From: Paenibacillus spongiae
Lineage (GTDB): Bacteria > Bacillota > Bacilli > Paenibacillales > Paenibacillaceae
NCBI RefSeq assembly: GCF_024734895.1
Contig: NZ_CP091430.1
Location: forward strand, 540,501-604,500
DNA length: 64,000 nucleotides
Reading direction: 5' to 3'
The translations under genes were made by a program, and so were the position numbers. Of this stretch, positions 49,629 through 57,939 are shown piece after piece. Positions within the stretch are counted from its first letter, which is position 1, and each line of letters starts with the position of its first letter. The notes below the pieces were generated by a model that saw only the letters and a list, made by a program, of their open reading frames with translations, was not told the DNA's origin and ran no database searches.

Positions 49629-50030
49629 ATGAATAGTCGTGAAGCGATACTTGTATCGGCGCCTAATGCGGCCGGTGAAGCGTTTATTAAGCTGCTGCAA
49701 TGCAGGGGAATTCCGTTTGTGGCGATCGTCAATAATCGCAATGAATATGATCGCATGCTGGAGCTTGGGGTGTCGCAGATCGTAACGGTAAACACGAACG
49801 AGGAGAAAACGTGGATCGTACCGGAAATAGCGATCGGGAGCATCTACCTATTCGAGAAAAGCCTGAATTTATGCTGCCGCTACCTTCAAATTTGCCGGAG
49901 CTGGACATCGGATCCGGTCTACGTCGTTACGCACAGCATGCAGCCGCGGCTCGTCTACAAAGGGCTCGGCGCGAATTACATCATCCACTCGCATGGCCGA
50001 GATTTATCTCTGCTATTATCGAAGAGTTAG
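49629..50030 (+). CDS. Unknown Rossmann-like protein under c-di-AMP riboswitch
   Basis: 133 aa; ATG 49629 has GAGAGGCGG upstream. Alternating strands and helices: EAILVSAPNAAGEAFIKLLQ, FVAIVNNRNEYDRMLELGVSQIVTVNTNEE, WIVPEIAIGSIYLFEKS, DPVYVVTHSMQPRLVYKGLGANYIIHSHGRD. The first segment and 'ELGVSQIVTVN' resemble nucleotide-binding TrkA-N-like folds, but a GxGxxG motif is missing. No family recognised. Because the upstream riboswitch class regulates potassium, osmolyte or wall functions, this protein probably belongs to that stress response. A terminator follows, so it is a single-gene unit. Confidence 0.75.
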   Translation: MNSREAILVSAPNAAGEAFIKLLQCRGIPFVAIVNNRNEYDRMLELGVSQIVTVNTNEEKTWIVPEIAIGSIYLFEKSLNLCCRYLQICRSWTSDPVYVVTHSMQPRLVYKGLGANYIIHSHGRDLSLLLSKS

Positions 50031-50053
50031 ATCATCCAGACGCTCAATGAAAT

Positions 50054-50080
50054 AACCCGGCCAAGCGATGGCCGGGTTTT
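50054..50080 (+). terminator. Intrinsic terminator of the riboswitch gene
   Basis: AACCCGGCC / GGCCGGGTT with a 7-base loop and T4 tail. Confidence 0.85.
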
Positions 50081-50096
50081 CTAGTATACTCAACTA

Positions 50097-51485
50097 TTAT
50101 TTGAAGTCGTCGCCCGCCAAGTAATTGTGGAAAGGACGGTCGACCCAGAATGTGTACGTACTGATTTTGACCTCCGGATCCAGTTTCTTGAAGCCGGCGA
50201 CGATCGCCTCCGAATCCTTATTCAGCGAGAACGACTGCGCGTAATACGATCCGCTGCCGGTAATCTTGTTGTTGGTAATGACGTCGTATTCCTTCAGCTC
50301 GGTAAGCGAGTAGTACAGCGGCTGCCACCAGGAGCCGGCGATGAGTCCGGATACGTCGTCGCTGTTCTTCTTCGCATATTTCAGAACAATTGGCTGGAAC
50401 CGCTCTTTATCGGCCGCGCTCTTGAATTCGAAGGCGATGTCATACTCTCTCGCAGAAGCGATATAATTGCCGTTCGCCAGCTTCTTGTATTGGTAGTCGC
50501 TGGACGGCGTCGGCTCGCCCCATTCGCGAAGATGAACGAAGGCTGACGTCTTGGGCTCGAACTGTACGTTAGCTTCGATGCCTTCGCTGCGGAGCAGCCC
50601 GATCAATTGAATGGCATGCTTCAGATCGGAATGGCCGTAGGTGATCGTCAGCGAGTCCACGAAATTGGGGTCGTAACGGCTGTCCTTCAAGTTGTAGCCG
50701 GTGACAAGCCCTTGCTCCAATGCGCCGTTCACGACCGCTTCCAGCTCAGGCGCCGCGATGATGTCGGAGGTCCGGTACGCATCGGTTAGCTTGGCATAAA
50801 TCGCGGGATCCGAGGTCGCTGCGATAAAATGTTTGTATTGCCCCTTGGCTTCCAGCACACGGCCGAGCAGCTGCTCGGCAAATGCCTTCGAGGCGGGCTT
50901 GTTCGGCTTCAGCTCCGCATAGAACGCCGGGTCGATAAGTCCCGCGTCTTTGGCGGCGGCGATTTCCTGAGCGGCCGTAAGCGATGTGAAATCCTCGATG
51001 CGCAGGGCAATCGCGGACAGGGATTGTGCGACCTTCTCCTTCGGATAGGAGTAGGCCAGCTCCTTCAGATCCGCCGCTTTAACGGCAATAAAGACAGCCT
51101 GCAGAGAGGTGAGCGGCTGGTCCGCAGCAACGCTTGAAGAGGTAAGAATGCCTTGCTGGAACAGCGTGGCAGCCGCCGTATAGGACGGGCTGGAAGGCTT
51201 CAGGTCGCTGAAGGCAACCTCCGCTTTCCCGCCATCCGGCGGAAAGACCAGCATGCGCGCAACCGCTTGGATGAAGTCCCCACGCGTTGGCGAATCCTTC
51301 AATTGAACGCCGAACTTCTCCTGAAGAAACAGCGCATATTCATTCGTCGTCTGATCAAGCACAGCGGAAGAGACGGATGGTTGTCCGGCAGCGCCCAATA
51401 CGGCCGGAGCCGGCGCTGCGAGCAGCAGGGAAACGGATAAAGCGGCTGCGAGCAGTCCTTTTGGCGCGGAAATCATTTTAAACAT
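50097..51485 (-). CDS. Exported SLH-like protein
   Basis: About 463 aa from ATG 51485; GGAGGG lies 8 bases upstream, while the longer start overlaps it. Signal peptide at about 5-33 (GLLAAALSVSLLLAAPAPAVLGAA). Residues about 40-110 and 150-240 resemble degenerate SLH-like repeats (TRGDFIQAVARMLVFP..; AVFIAVKAADLKELAYSYPKE). The C-terminal half (about 290-460) is a distinct alpha/beta region ending WVDRPFHNYLAGDDFK. Expected in the cell wall zone; function unknown. Confidence 0.75.
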   Translation of the reverse strand: MFKMISAPKGLLAAALSVSLLLAAPAPAVLGAAGQPSVSSAVLDQTTNEYALFLQEKFGVQLKDSPTRGDFIQAVARMLVFPPDGGKAEVAFSDLKPSSPSYTAAATLFQQGILTSSSVAADQPLTSLQAVFIAVKAADLKELAYSYPKEKVAQSLSAIALRIEDFTSLTAAQEIAAAKDAGLIDPAFYAELKPNKPASKAFAEQLLGRVLEAKGQYKHFIAATSDPAIYAKLTDAYRTSDIIAAPELEAVVNGALEQGLVTGYNLKDSRYDPNFVDSLTITYGHSDLKHAIQLIGLLRSEGIEANVQFEPKTSAFVHLREWGEPTPSSDYQYKKLANGNYIASAREYDIAFEFKSAADKERFQPIVLKYAKKNSDDVSGLIAGSWWQPLYYSLTELKEYDVITNNKITGSGSYYAQSFSLNKDSEAIVAGFKKLDPEVKISTYTFWVDRPFHNYLAGDDFK

Positions 51486-51755
51486 AAGCAGTCCCTCCAT
51501 AAATGAAAATGTTCTAATTCCAAGTGAATATGTATGAAATGATTAGTGAATTCTACCATCCATCAAATTATGCTGTCAATATATCAATTGAATGGTTGAA
51601 TGGTTGAATGGATGCAATACCGCCGCACAAGCGGCAGCGTTCTCCCGGCAAACGGGGAAATCTGCATGACCGACTATGGCGAGGGATATACTGTATCAGA
51701 ATTGCGAGGCTTTCAACATCAAGCGGAGGACGGAAATAATAAGATGAATACCTAG

Positions 51756-51785
51756 TTGACATACCCACCGGGGGTATTGTATATT
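51756..51785 (+). promoter_or_regulatory. csoR promoter with overlapping CsoR operator
   Basis: TTGACA (51756-51761), 18-base spacer, TATATT (51780-51785). The spacer holds ATACCCACCGGGGGTAT (51761-51777), the GC-tract palindrome typical of copper-sensing CsoR. Repressor binding would block polymerase. Confidence 0.8.
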
Positions 51786-51807
51786 TAATGCATGAGGTGA
51801 GCAACTT

Positions 51808-52155
51808 ATGGTAACAGATCACGTCAGCGAACGAACCGAACCCGCTTGCTGCGACAGCTCTGATGCCGGTGCCGGTGTTAGAATGAGCCATCATACCGAT
51901 AAGATGAAGAGCAATCTCGTTTCGCGGTTGAATCGGATTGAAGGGCAGATCAGAGGGGTAAAGGGGCTTATCGAGAAGGATACCTACTGCGATGACGTGC
52001 TCAACCAAATTTCCGCGATTCAATCCGCTCTTAACGGCGTAGGCAAGCTGCTGTTGGAAGGCCACATGAAGAGCTGTGTCATAGAGCGCATTCAATCGGG
52101 CGATCAAGAAGTCATCGACGAACTGCTCATAACAGTCAAGAAATTAATGAAATGA
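51808..52155 (+). CDS. csoR: Copper-sensing repressor, CsoR family
   Basis: 115 aa. Four-helix CsoR fold: LNRIEGQIRGVKGLIEKDTYCDDVLNQISAIQSALNGVGKLLLEGHMKSCV. The copper ligands Cys (TYCDD), His and Cys (EGHMKSCV) are all present. An extra N-terminal tail holds two more Cys (EPACCDSS). Binds the palindrome in its own promoter and releases it with Cu(I). Operon with copZ, 18 bases downstream. Confidence 0.93.
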   Translation: MVTDHVSERTEPACCDSSDAGAGVRMSHHTDKMKSNLVSRLNRIEGQIRGVKGLIEKDTYCDDVLNQISAIQSALNGVGKLLLEGHMKSCVIERIQSGDQEVIDELLITVKKLMK

Positions 52156-52173
52156 TCAGGAGGATGATGAACA

Positions 52174-52374
52174 ATGGAGAAGCAAACATTGAAGGTAGAA
52201 GGCATGTCCTGCGGGCATTGCGTAGCATCGGTTGAAGGAGCGGTCAAGAAGCTTGGCGCTTCCGCCAAGGTCGACCTGGCCGGCAAGCAGGTAGCCGTTG
52301 ATTATGATTCTTCCAAAGTATCTCTTGATGCCATTAAAGAAGCGATCGAGGATCAAGGATACAGCGTAAAGTAA
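52174..52374 (+). CDS. copZ: Copper chaperone CopZ
   Basis: 66 aa, one heavy-metal-associated domain with GMSCGHC (CxxC at residues about 13-16). Hands Cu(I) to a P-type ATPase or to CsoR. The usual copA gene is not next in the operon; a terminator follows 20 bases later. Confidence 0.94.
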   Translation: MEKQTLKVEGMSCGHCVASVEGAVKKLGASAKVDLAGKQVAVDYDSSKVSLDAIKEAIEDQGYSVK

Positions 52375-52396
52375 CGGTTTGAACGCGAGCCAAGAA

Positions 52397-52431
52397 TGGA
52401 GCCGGCCTTAAATAAGGCGGCTCCATTTTTG
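52397..52431 (+). terminator. Intrinsic terminator of csoR-copZ
   Basis: TGGAGCCG..CCTT / AAGG..CGGCTCCA with T5 tail. Confidence 0.88.
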
Positions 52432-52449
52432 TACGTTATTGCGTAAACA

Positions 52450-52486
52450 AAAAGCCTCACTGCAGCTCATAGGCTGCAGTGAGGCT
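52450..52486 (-). terminator. Intrinsic terminator of the psp operon
   Basis: AGCCTCACTGCAGC / GCTGCAGTGAGGCT with 6-base loop; on the minus strand followed by T5. Confidence 0.85.
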
Positions 52487-52496
52487 GTACTTCTGA

Positions 52497-53207
52497 TTAT
52501 TCCGATGGCATCCGTTTGCGCAGCTCTTCCATCTGCTCGGCAATCAGCTTTTCCTTCGCCGGATCGACAGGTGCGGCAGCCGGAGACGTCGTCCCGTAGG
52601 AAGGGTATGCCGACGAAGAAGCGTAAGGCTGGCCTTGTCCCGCAAGATCGAGGCGGGCTTCCCACTGCATGATTTTCTCTTCCATCCGCTGAAATCCGCG
52701 TGCAGCCAATCCGCCGTCGAGCGTATGATCGCTCGAGAAGCTTGGCATGGCGTTTCTCAATTTCGCTTGGGCTTGCTGTGCGCGATTAACCAGATCGTTG
52801 CGTTTCTTCTGCATGATCTCGAACTCGGCCTTAGCTGCCTCGAGCTTGCTTGCCAGCTCGGCGGAGCGGATAACGGCGCTGTTGTACCATTCCTGGTGAG
52901 CGGCGGCTTTCTCTGCGTGATGCAGCTTGACCGCCAAGGCTTCGCGGGCTTCGGCTTCACGGCCGGCATTCAACGCCTCGAACGCCTTCGTTTCGTATAG
53001 CGCGGCCATTCTTGCGCTTTCCTCGGACTGCAGCTTCAATCCTCTTACCGCCGCATCCTGCTTGACGATTTCCTGCTGCAATCCTTCAATCTCTTCCTGC
53101 ATGTTGCGAACGTATTGATTCATCATCATAACCGGATCTTCCAGCTTCTCCAGCAGCTCATGCGCGGCAGCTTTCGTAATGTTCATCATTCTGTTTAAAA
53201 TACTCAT
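52497..53207 (-). CDS. PspA/IM30-family protein
   Basis: About 236 aa from ATG 53207 (GAGGAG 9 bases upstream; the ATG at 53216 is too close to it). Long helical hairpin: LNRMMNITKAAAHELLEKLEDPVMMMNQYVRNMQEEIEGLQQEI then coiled coils with many Ala/Glu/Gln to about residue 160. C-terminal Pro/Ser-rich linker and a final helix (KEKLIAEQMEELRKRMPSE). Peripheral membrane-repair scaffold in the phage-shock response. Encoded downstream of the PspC-like gene, same operon. Confidence 0.9.
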   Translation of the reverse strand: MSILNRMMNITKAAAHELLEKLEDPVMMMNQYVRNMQEEIEGLQQEIVKQDAAVRGLKLQSEESARMAALYETKAFEALNAGREAEAREALAVKLHHAEKAAAHQEWYNSAVIRSAELASKLEAAKAEFEIMQKKRNDLVNRAQQAQAKLRNAMPSFSSDHTLDGGLAARGFQRMEEKIMQWEARLDLAGQGQPYASSSAYPSYGTTSPAAAPVDPAKEKLIAEQMEELRKRMPSE

Positions 53208-53282
53208 ATTGGACATCTCCTCGATAGGTTATTTTTGTTCGTTGTGCATATCAATCCGTTGATCATCCAGCGATGGCGAAGG

Positions 53283-53507
53283 TTAATAGCGATAAGGATT
53301 GTCGGAGTAATACTCTTCTATTCCAGGCTCCTTCGGAACAACGACCGCGGCAATGATGTAGATCAACAATACCGTGCCAAGGCTGAAGAATCCGCCAAGG
53401 ACCATTGCCAATCGGATGATCGTCGCATCGATACCGAAGTAAGCGGCCAATCCTCCGCACAAACCAGTCAGTTTGCTATCCGTTCTTGAGCGATATAATT
53501 TATTCAT
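53283..53507 (-). CDS. PspC-domain protein
   Basis: 74 aa; ATG 53507 behind GGAGAGAG. KLYRSRTDSKLTGLCGGLAAYFGIDATIIRLAMVLGGFF is the PspC signature, followed by one helix and an acidic tail. Membrane-bound partner of PspA. First gene of the operon. Confidence 0.92.
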   Translation of the reverse strand: MNKLYRSRTDSKLTGLCGGLAAYFGIDATIIRLAMVLGGFFSLGTVLLIYIIAAVVVPKEPGIEEYYSDNPYRY

Positions 53508-53678
53508 AACCACTCTCTCCTTTATATGCAGATGTTTGATTTGAATTTTCTCGGGTGCGTTCTCGCCCTTGCTTATGACTTTATTGTACAGGGGCACGAT
53601 CGTTGTCGAAACGGTCCCGCGACTGTTCTTGACGCTAGGCTTAAGGCGGGGAATGGGTACGACCTCAGACCACGGGCG

Positions 53679-53800
53679 TAGATTTGGCGATTTGCAGCCC
53701 GTCCCATCAGCTCCAGAATCTTATTGACGAAGCCGCCATCGCCCTTCAGCAGAAACTGCCACATCATCCCTGCGGATGTGAGGGGAAGGATGGCCGGCAT
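53679..53800 (-). pseudogene. Possible remnant of a sugar ABC permease
   Basis: The minus-strand frame reads FMPAILPLTSAGMMWQFLL, KGDGGFVNKILELMGR, a pattern like the central segment of LacF/MalF-type permeases ('lPxxxsxxvxgxxWxFll..dgGfiNxxLxxxG'). No other part of a permease is nearby. The neighbouring 53508-53678 shows nothing. Confidence 0.35.
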
Positions 53801-53809
53801 GAAGCCATG

Positions 53810-53848
53810 AAAAAACCGTCCAGGCTCATTGAAACTGCCTTGACGGTT
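53810..53848 (-). terminator. Intrinsic terminator of the SLH protein gene
   Basis: AACCGTC..AGGC / GCCT..GACGGTT; minus strand followed by T5. Confidence 0.8.
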
Positions 53849-53891
53849 CTATGCTTGTTTCCCTGTACGCGGACGGTGCGCGACACGGGGA

Positions 53892-54800
53892 TTATATTTT
53901 TTTGGCGATGGAGAACATGACGGTTTTGTTTGCCGAATCGATCATAATCGTAATCTTGTCGCTGCCGACGGTCGCTTGCTTGTTGCTGACCGGGGTTCCC
54001 GCCTGGACGGTTCGCTGGAGCTTATCCGGCGAGGCTTTCACGGGAATCCGCTGCAGTTTATCCGTCAACCGGTTCAGAATTACGAGCGCCTCCGAGCGGG
54101 TGACAGGATCGCCGACGCCGAAATAGCCGTTCGGATAGCCCTGCATGATTCCCTTCACAAGCACTTCCGCAATAAACCGCTGCTCCCGCTCCGTAGCGCT
54201 CATCAGATCGCCGTAAGCTCCGGCCACGCTAAGGCTGAACGGGGCGTCTTCCAGAAACTCGGTCTCCTGCAGCGTATAGTAGAGGACCTCCGCGACGTTC
54301 TCGCGCGTCATGTCGGCCTGATAATCGGTAAACCGGCTTTTATTCAGAAAATGAAGATCGCTGGACACGTCGATATAAGGCTTGGCCCAGTATCCCGTGG
54401 TGCTCGGCTTGAACGTGAAATAGCGGTAATCCTGCTTCAGAATCGTTTGATTCTCGCTGCTGAGCGATGCCAGGAAAGGTGCGTTCCAGCTGCGCTCCCC
54501 GTTCTGATGAAGGTCGGTGTAGGACAGAATGAGCATTTTGATAAATTCATCGACCTTCACCGGCGCTTCCGGGCGGAAGCTGCCATCCGGATAGCCGTCC
54601 AAAATTCCCCGCTCGACCATACGGACGATCGTTTTCTCCGCCCAATGGCCGTTAATGTCTTTAAAGGTTCGGACTTGCGCGCGCTCCGCGGATGCTGTTG
54701 CTGATGATGCTGCTGTTGAAGCGGATGCGGATGCGGATGCAATCCCGGACCCGGTACAGAGCAGCATGACAATAGTTGCAAAACTAACCAATCGCTTCAT
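53892..54800 (-). CDS. Exported SLH-domain protein
   Basis: 302 aa; ATG 54800 follows GGGGGAAA. Signal peptide at about 1-25, then an Ala/Ser-rich linker. SLH repeats at about 40-95 (TFKDINGHWAEKTIVRMVERGILDGYPDGSFRPEAPVKVDEFIKML), a divergent middle one, and about 210-265 (GIMQGYPNGYFGVGDPVTRSEALVILNRL). Short C-terminal strand region. It probably binds secondary wall polymer; no enzymatic domain. Confidence 0.9.
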   Translation of the reverse strand: MKRLVSFATIVMLLCTGSGIASASASASTAASSATASAERAQVRTFKDINGHWAEKTIVRMVERGILDGYPDGSFRPEAPVKVDEFIKMLILSYTDLHQNGERSWNAPFLASLSSENQTILKQDYRYFTFKPSTTGYWAKPYIDVSSDLHFLNKSRFTDYQADMTRENVAEVLYYTLQETEFLEDAPFSLSVAGAYGDLMSATEREQRFIAEVLVKGIMQGYPNGYFGVGDPVTRSEALVILNRLTDKLQRIPVKASPDKLQRTVQAGTPVSNKQATVGSDKITIMIDSANKTVMFSIAKKI

Positions 54801-55131
54801 ATGTTTCCCCCTGTTAGTCATGGCGATATAAGTACGACATTGTCTAGATAACCACAATTCCTGCCCATTGAGAACGGTCCTGATGACTATTGTAAAATGG
54901 GGAAGTCAGTCATGATCATTTAGGTCCAAAAGCACGCGCAAACCAAGGAAGACCCGAATATGCAGGCCATTATAGCGCCGCTGCCATGACGAATGAACCG
55001 GGGGGTGGCCCCGTGTGAAGGGGAAGAGCGAACTGGTTTATTATGGAAGGGATTAGAAACTCGGGACTTTGGACAGATGGGCATAGCGCGCCGGTCATGC
55101 CTAAGGGGGTGTTGGCGACAGAAAAAGGCTG
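54801..55131. other. Intergenic region, nothing recognised
   Basis: Between two minus-strand genes; no promoter, RNA or coding feature could be assigned. Confidence 0.4.
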
Positions 55132-55172
55132 CAGCAGCAGTCCGCGATGGACCGCCGGGATGCAGCCTTTCT
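55132..55172 (-). terminator. Intrinsic terminator of the FhuF-like gene
   Basis: AAAGGCTGCA / TGCAGCCTTT arms with a 20-base loop; minus strand continues with T-rich TTTTTC. Confidence 0.75.
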
Positions 55173-55210
55173 CGATTGCACGACGATAGCGATGCGCCTT
55201 CCCTGATGAT

Positions 55211-56011
55211 TTAGGTGGCTTTCTTCTGCAGCTCGTCGAATTTCGCGTTCCGCTGTTCTGCGGTCAGCTTCGGGCAGGTGTAGCAGTATTCGCCGTCGAC
55301 CCGGCAGTAATACATGCAGCAGGAGGATCGGATAAGGACCTCTTTCCCCGGTTCGTAAGGACTTGCGGCATAGCGGGGGCGATGAACGTACGGATTTCTT
55401 CGGCGCTCGAATACGTCCGGACCGTCGAGCTCGGTCAGCACCTTGTAATCATGGTCGAATCGCTCCCTGACGATCGGCCGGGTATCGCGCTGCAGCAGAT
55501 ATTCCCGCATGGATAGCGTTCGGGATCCAAACTGGTTCCACATCAAGCTTGGCATGACCCCGGCGCATTGGGCGGCGGTGCGGATCAGGGGGCCGATAAC
55601 CGTCTTATAGAGAGCGGTCAGCTCACGCTTTAAAAATGCCTCCCGCTGCTCATTCAGGTCCGGCACATCGGTCCACCGTATTTCATGAATGTGAGAATGG
55701 GCCAGCGCGTAATTGCCGTAAGGCACGATCTGGAACGTCAGGTTGGAGAGGGACAGATCGAGCAGCCGGTTATGCTGGGCAAGAACCAATTGTACCGCCG
55801 CACCTAGATTATAGATCGACAAGCCCATGAAGGAGGCCGGAAGCTCGGGGGAGGTGGCCTTCAGCAGCTCGTTGCTCCGTATAAGGGTCTGTTCCATACG
55901 CTCGGGCAAGAGCAGGTCTGCAGCCGGTATGGAATAGGCCGGATTAGCCGCGCCGCTGGCAGACATGCTGCAGAAGGATTCCAAAAGCGATAAGTCCATG
56001 GAGTGATCCAA
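55211..56011 (-). CDS. FhuF-like iron-siderophore reductase
   Basis: 266 aa. TTG 56011 is 10 bases after AAGGAGG; ATG 55999 is the alternative. The C-terminus has CC-x10-C-x2-C (SSCCMYYCRVDGEYCYTCP), the [2Fe-2S] ligand pattern of FhuF ferric-siderophore reductases. The N-terminal half is helical and divergent. Releases iron from imported siderophores in the cytoplasm. A Fur box lies 50 bases upstream. Confidence 0.85.
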   Translation of the reverse strand: MDHSMDLSLLESFCSMSASGAANPAYSIPAADLLLPERMEQTLIRSNELLKATSPELPASFMGLSIYNLGAAVQLVLAQHNRLLDLSLSNLTFQIVPYGNYALAHSHIHEIRWTDVPDLNEQREAFLKRELTALYKTVIGPLIRTAAQCAGVMPSLMWNQFGSRTLSMREYLLQRDTRPIVRERFDHDYKVLTELDGPDVFERRRNPYVHRPRYAASPYEPGKEVLIRSSCCMYYCRVDGEYCYTCPKLTAEQRNAKFDELQKKAT

Positions 56012-56061
56012 AAGAGGTAAGCCTCCTTATCAGTAGGCTGAAGAGCAGCCCCGCTACAAAT

Positions 56062-56082
56062 TGAGAATGATTATCATAATCG
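56062..56082. promoter_or_regulatory. Fur box
   Basis: TGAGAATGATTATCA (56062-56076) differs by one base from the 7-1-7 Fur consensus TGATAATNATTATCA, with a second overlapping half (ATCATAAT). It lies upstream of the FhuF-like gene. The rest of 56083-56446 shows no feature. Confidence 0.8.
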
Positions 56083-56446
56083 TATAAACATCATAAGTGA
56101 TGCTTGAATAAGATGTCAATGAGCGGATGACTTGAACCTAAACTACTGAGAGGATATCGAAATCGCAATCCGATCAAAGCGGAGTTCGAAAGGAGCCGAC
56201 CGGGCTAAAATTGAAATGATTACTGCTGCCTCAATCCATCAAGAAGACGCTTTTAAACTATGAAATTGATCGGTATTGGGCGATAATTGACGAAAATAGG
56301 CGGTAGTGATGGATTTATTTATTTTTACTCATAAATATGAACGAATATTGACGATTTTGCTATTTTTTAAGTATAATAATTGCATACTCGTGTTCCCATC
56401 TATACCTTTCCTCTAGCTTAGCGGAACGCTCTAGGAGGTTGTGAGA

Positions 56447-57034
56447 ATGGTTGAGCTTAACGATCGAGAACTGATCTTCGTGTTTACCGGACCGGACGGC
56501 TCCGGCCGCAAGACGGTAGCGGACAGCGTCGGCACGACCTTCGGAATGCCGAAGGTGCTTTCTTATGCGACGAGGATGCCAAGACCCGGGGAAGTGAATG
56601 GGCAGGATTATCACTTCATCACTCCGGAATTGTACGAACTTATGGATAACGGCGGCGAGTTTATTGAGAGCGTTGCGCTTCAGAACAACCGGTACGGGCT
56701 GAAGGGGAGCGACATCGAGCAGAGCTTCCAGAAGGAAGGGTGCATCTACCTGGTCGTGAATCCCGAGGGCGCAGAGATCTTGAAACAGATGTACGGTGAT
56801 CATGTCATCCGGATCTTTATCTATGCCGACCGCGCAACCGTTGAGAGCCGTGAACGGAAGCAGGGAATCGAAGAAGCGGTCATTGCCGATCATCTGGAGT
56901 ATTACGAGATGGCAATGGCGTATCAATCGTCATGCGAGCATGCGTTTGAGAATTATGATCTGGCGCACACGGTATTCGATATTACGAACACATTGGAGCA
57001 TTACCTGCAACGGGATCTGGTGGAGAGAGACTGA
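56447..57034 (+). CDS. Guanylate-kinase-like protein with altered P-loop
   Basis: 195 aa; ATG 56447 is 8 bases after AGGAGG. Overall guanylate-kinase layout: LIFVFTGPDGSGRKTVADSV, then YATRMPRPGEVNGQDYHFIT (GMP-binding region: S/T-R-x-P-R-x-G-E), then SRERKQGIEEAVIADHLEYYEMAMAY. The P-loop reads GPDGSGRKT where guanylate kinases have G-x-S-G-x-G-K-G/S-T, so the usual Lys is Arg and a Lys follows. It may still bind nucleotide, or may have become a non-catalytic binding protein. Not next to rpoZ/dfp, so it is a paralog rather than the housekeeping gmk. Confidence 0.75.
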   Translation: MVELNDRELIFVFTGPDGSGRKTVADSVGTTFGMPKVLSYATRMPRPGEVNGQDYHFITPELYELMDNGGEFIESVALQNNRYGLKGSDIEQSFQKEGCIYLVVNPEGAEILKQMYGDHVIRIFIYADRATVESRERKQGIEEAVIADHLEYYEMAMAYQSSCEHAFENYDLAHTVFDITNTLEHYLQRDLVERD

Positions 57035-57058
57035 ACATGATACGGACGCATATGGTGT

Positions 57059-57092
57059 GAAAGCCCGCCCTCGGATCGAGGAGCGGGCTTTC
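57059..57092 (+). terminator. Hairpin terminator
   Basis: GAAAGCCCGC / GCGGGCTTTC with 14-base partly paired loop; between convergent genes. Confidence 0.75.
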
Positions 57093-57129
57093 GCGATTGA
57101 ACGGCGCCGCTTAACTTGCTTGCGGATCT

Positions 57130-57936
57130 CTAAGATGAGCTTGCTGATGAACCCATAATCCGCTGCGGATGGGTATACACATTCATTTTCTCTCCCCGAA
57201 TGAAGCCGGCGCTGGTAATGCCCAGATCATGCGCAAGCTGGAGGGCAAGATCGGTCGGCGCCGATTTCGAGAGAATCATGCCGACGCCGATCTTGGCCGC
57301 TTTCAGGATAACCTCGGAGGAGAGGCGGCCGCTGAAGGCGATGATAAGATCGGCTGTGCGAACCCGGTTATGCAGGCAATAACCGAGCAGCTTGTCGAGC
57401 GCGTTGTGCCGCCCAATATCGGCGCGAACGGCCAGCAGGGAATCCGCCGTGCAGATCGCTGCGTTATGCAGGCCGCCGGTAGCTTGGAATTCCGCTGAGC
57501 TCTGCTGCAGCATCCGCATTAATCGAATGGCTTCGCCCGCGGTTACCTGTATCCGGGATGTGGAGGTACGGGCGGTTTGGACATCGTTCATGAAGTAGAA
57601 TTGGCGGCTCTTCCCGCAGCAGGAGCCGATGAAGCGTTTGGATACATTCGTCTTCGCCGTCGACTGCTTATGCCGCAGCTCCGCATAGATGTAGCCGCGA
57701 TCCTCATCGATCCGCAGCGATGCGATGTCGTCGATCGTACGGATGACGCCCTCCGAAGCGAGAAAGCCGACCGCCATCTCTTCCAGTGCGGATGGCGAGC
57801 ATACGATCGTGGCGAATTCTTCGCCGTCCAGCTGGAAGGTCAGCGGATATTCGGCCGCAATATCGTCATCGGTCTCTGCCGCGGCATCGCCGTCTATTTT
57901 CCATGTGCGCCAGTTGGTCGTCGATTCTAAGCTCAT
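57130..57936 (-). CDS. fdhD: Formate dehydrogenase accessory sulfurtransferase
   Basis: 268 aa, GGAGGG ribosome site. FdhD family: PLTFQLDGEEFATIVCSP near the start, MAVGFLASEGVI, the Cys loop RFIGSCCGKSRQFYF (sulfur-carrying Cys residues), GGLHNAAIC and DIGRHNALDKLLGYC, and FSGRLSSEVILKAAKIG. Transfers sulfur to the molybdenum cofactor of formate dehydrogenase. Coded 3 bases after the dehydrogenase gene; same operon. Confidence 0.93.
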   Translation of the reverse strand: MSLESTTNWRTWKIDGDAAAETDDDIAAEYPLTFQLDGEEFATIVCSPSALEEMAVGFLASEGVIRTIDDIASLRIDEDRGYIYAELRHKQSTAKTNVSKRFIGSCCGKSRQFYFMNDVQTARTSTSRIQVTAGEAIRLMRMLQQSSAEFQATGGLHNAAICTADSLLAVRADIGRHNALDKLLGYCLHNRVRTADLIIAFSGRLSSEVILKAAKIGVGMILSKSAPTDLALQLAHDLGITSAGFIRGEKMNVYTHPQRIMGSSASSS

Positions 57937-57939
57937 CGG

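Noticed and set aside
54993-55214. 73-aa plus-strand frame
   Set aside because: Runs through the terminator of the FhuF-like gene; Gly/Arg-rich, no homology features.
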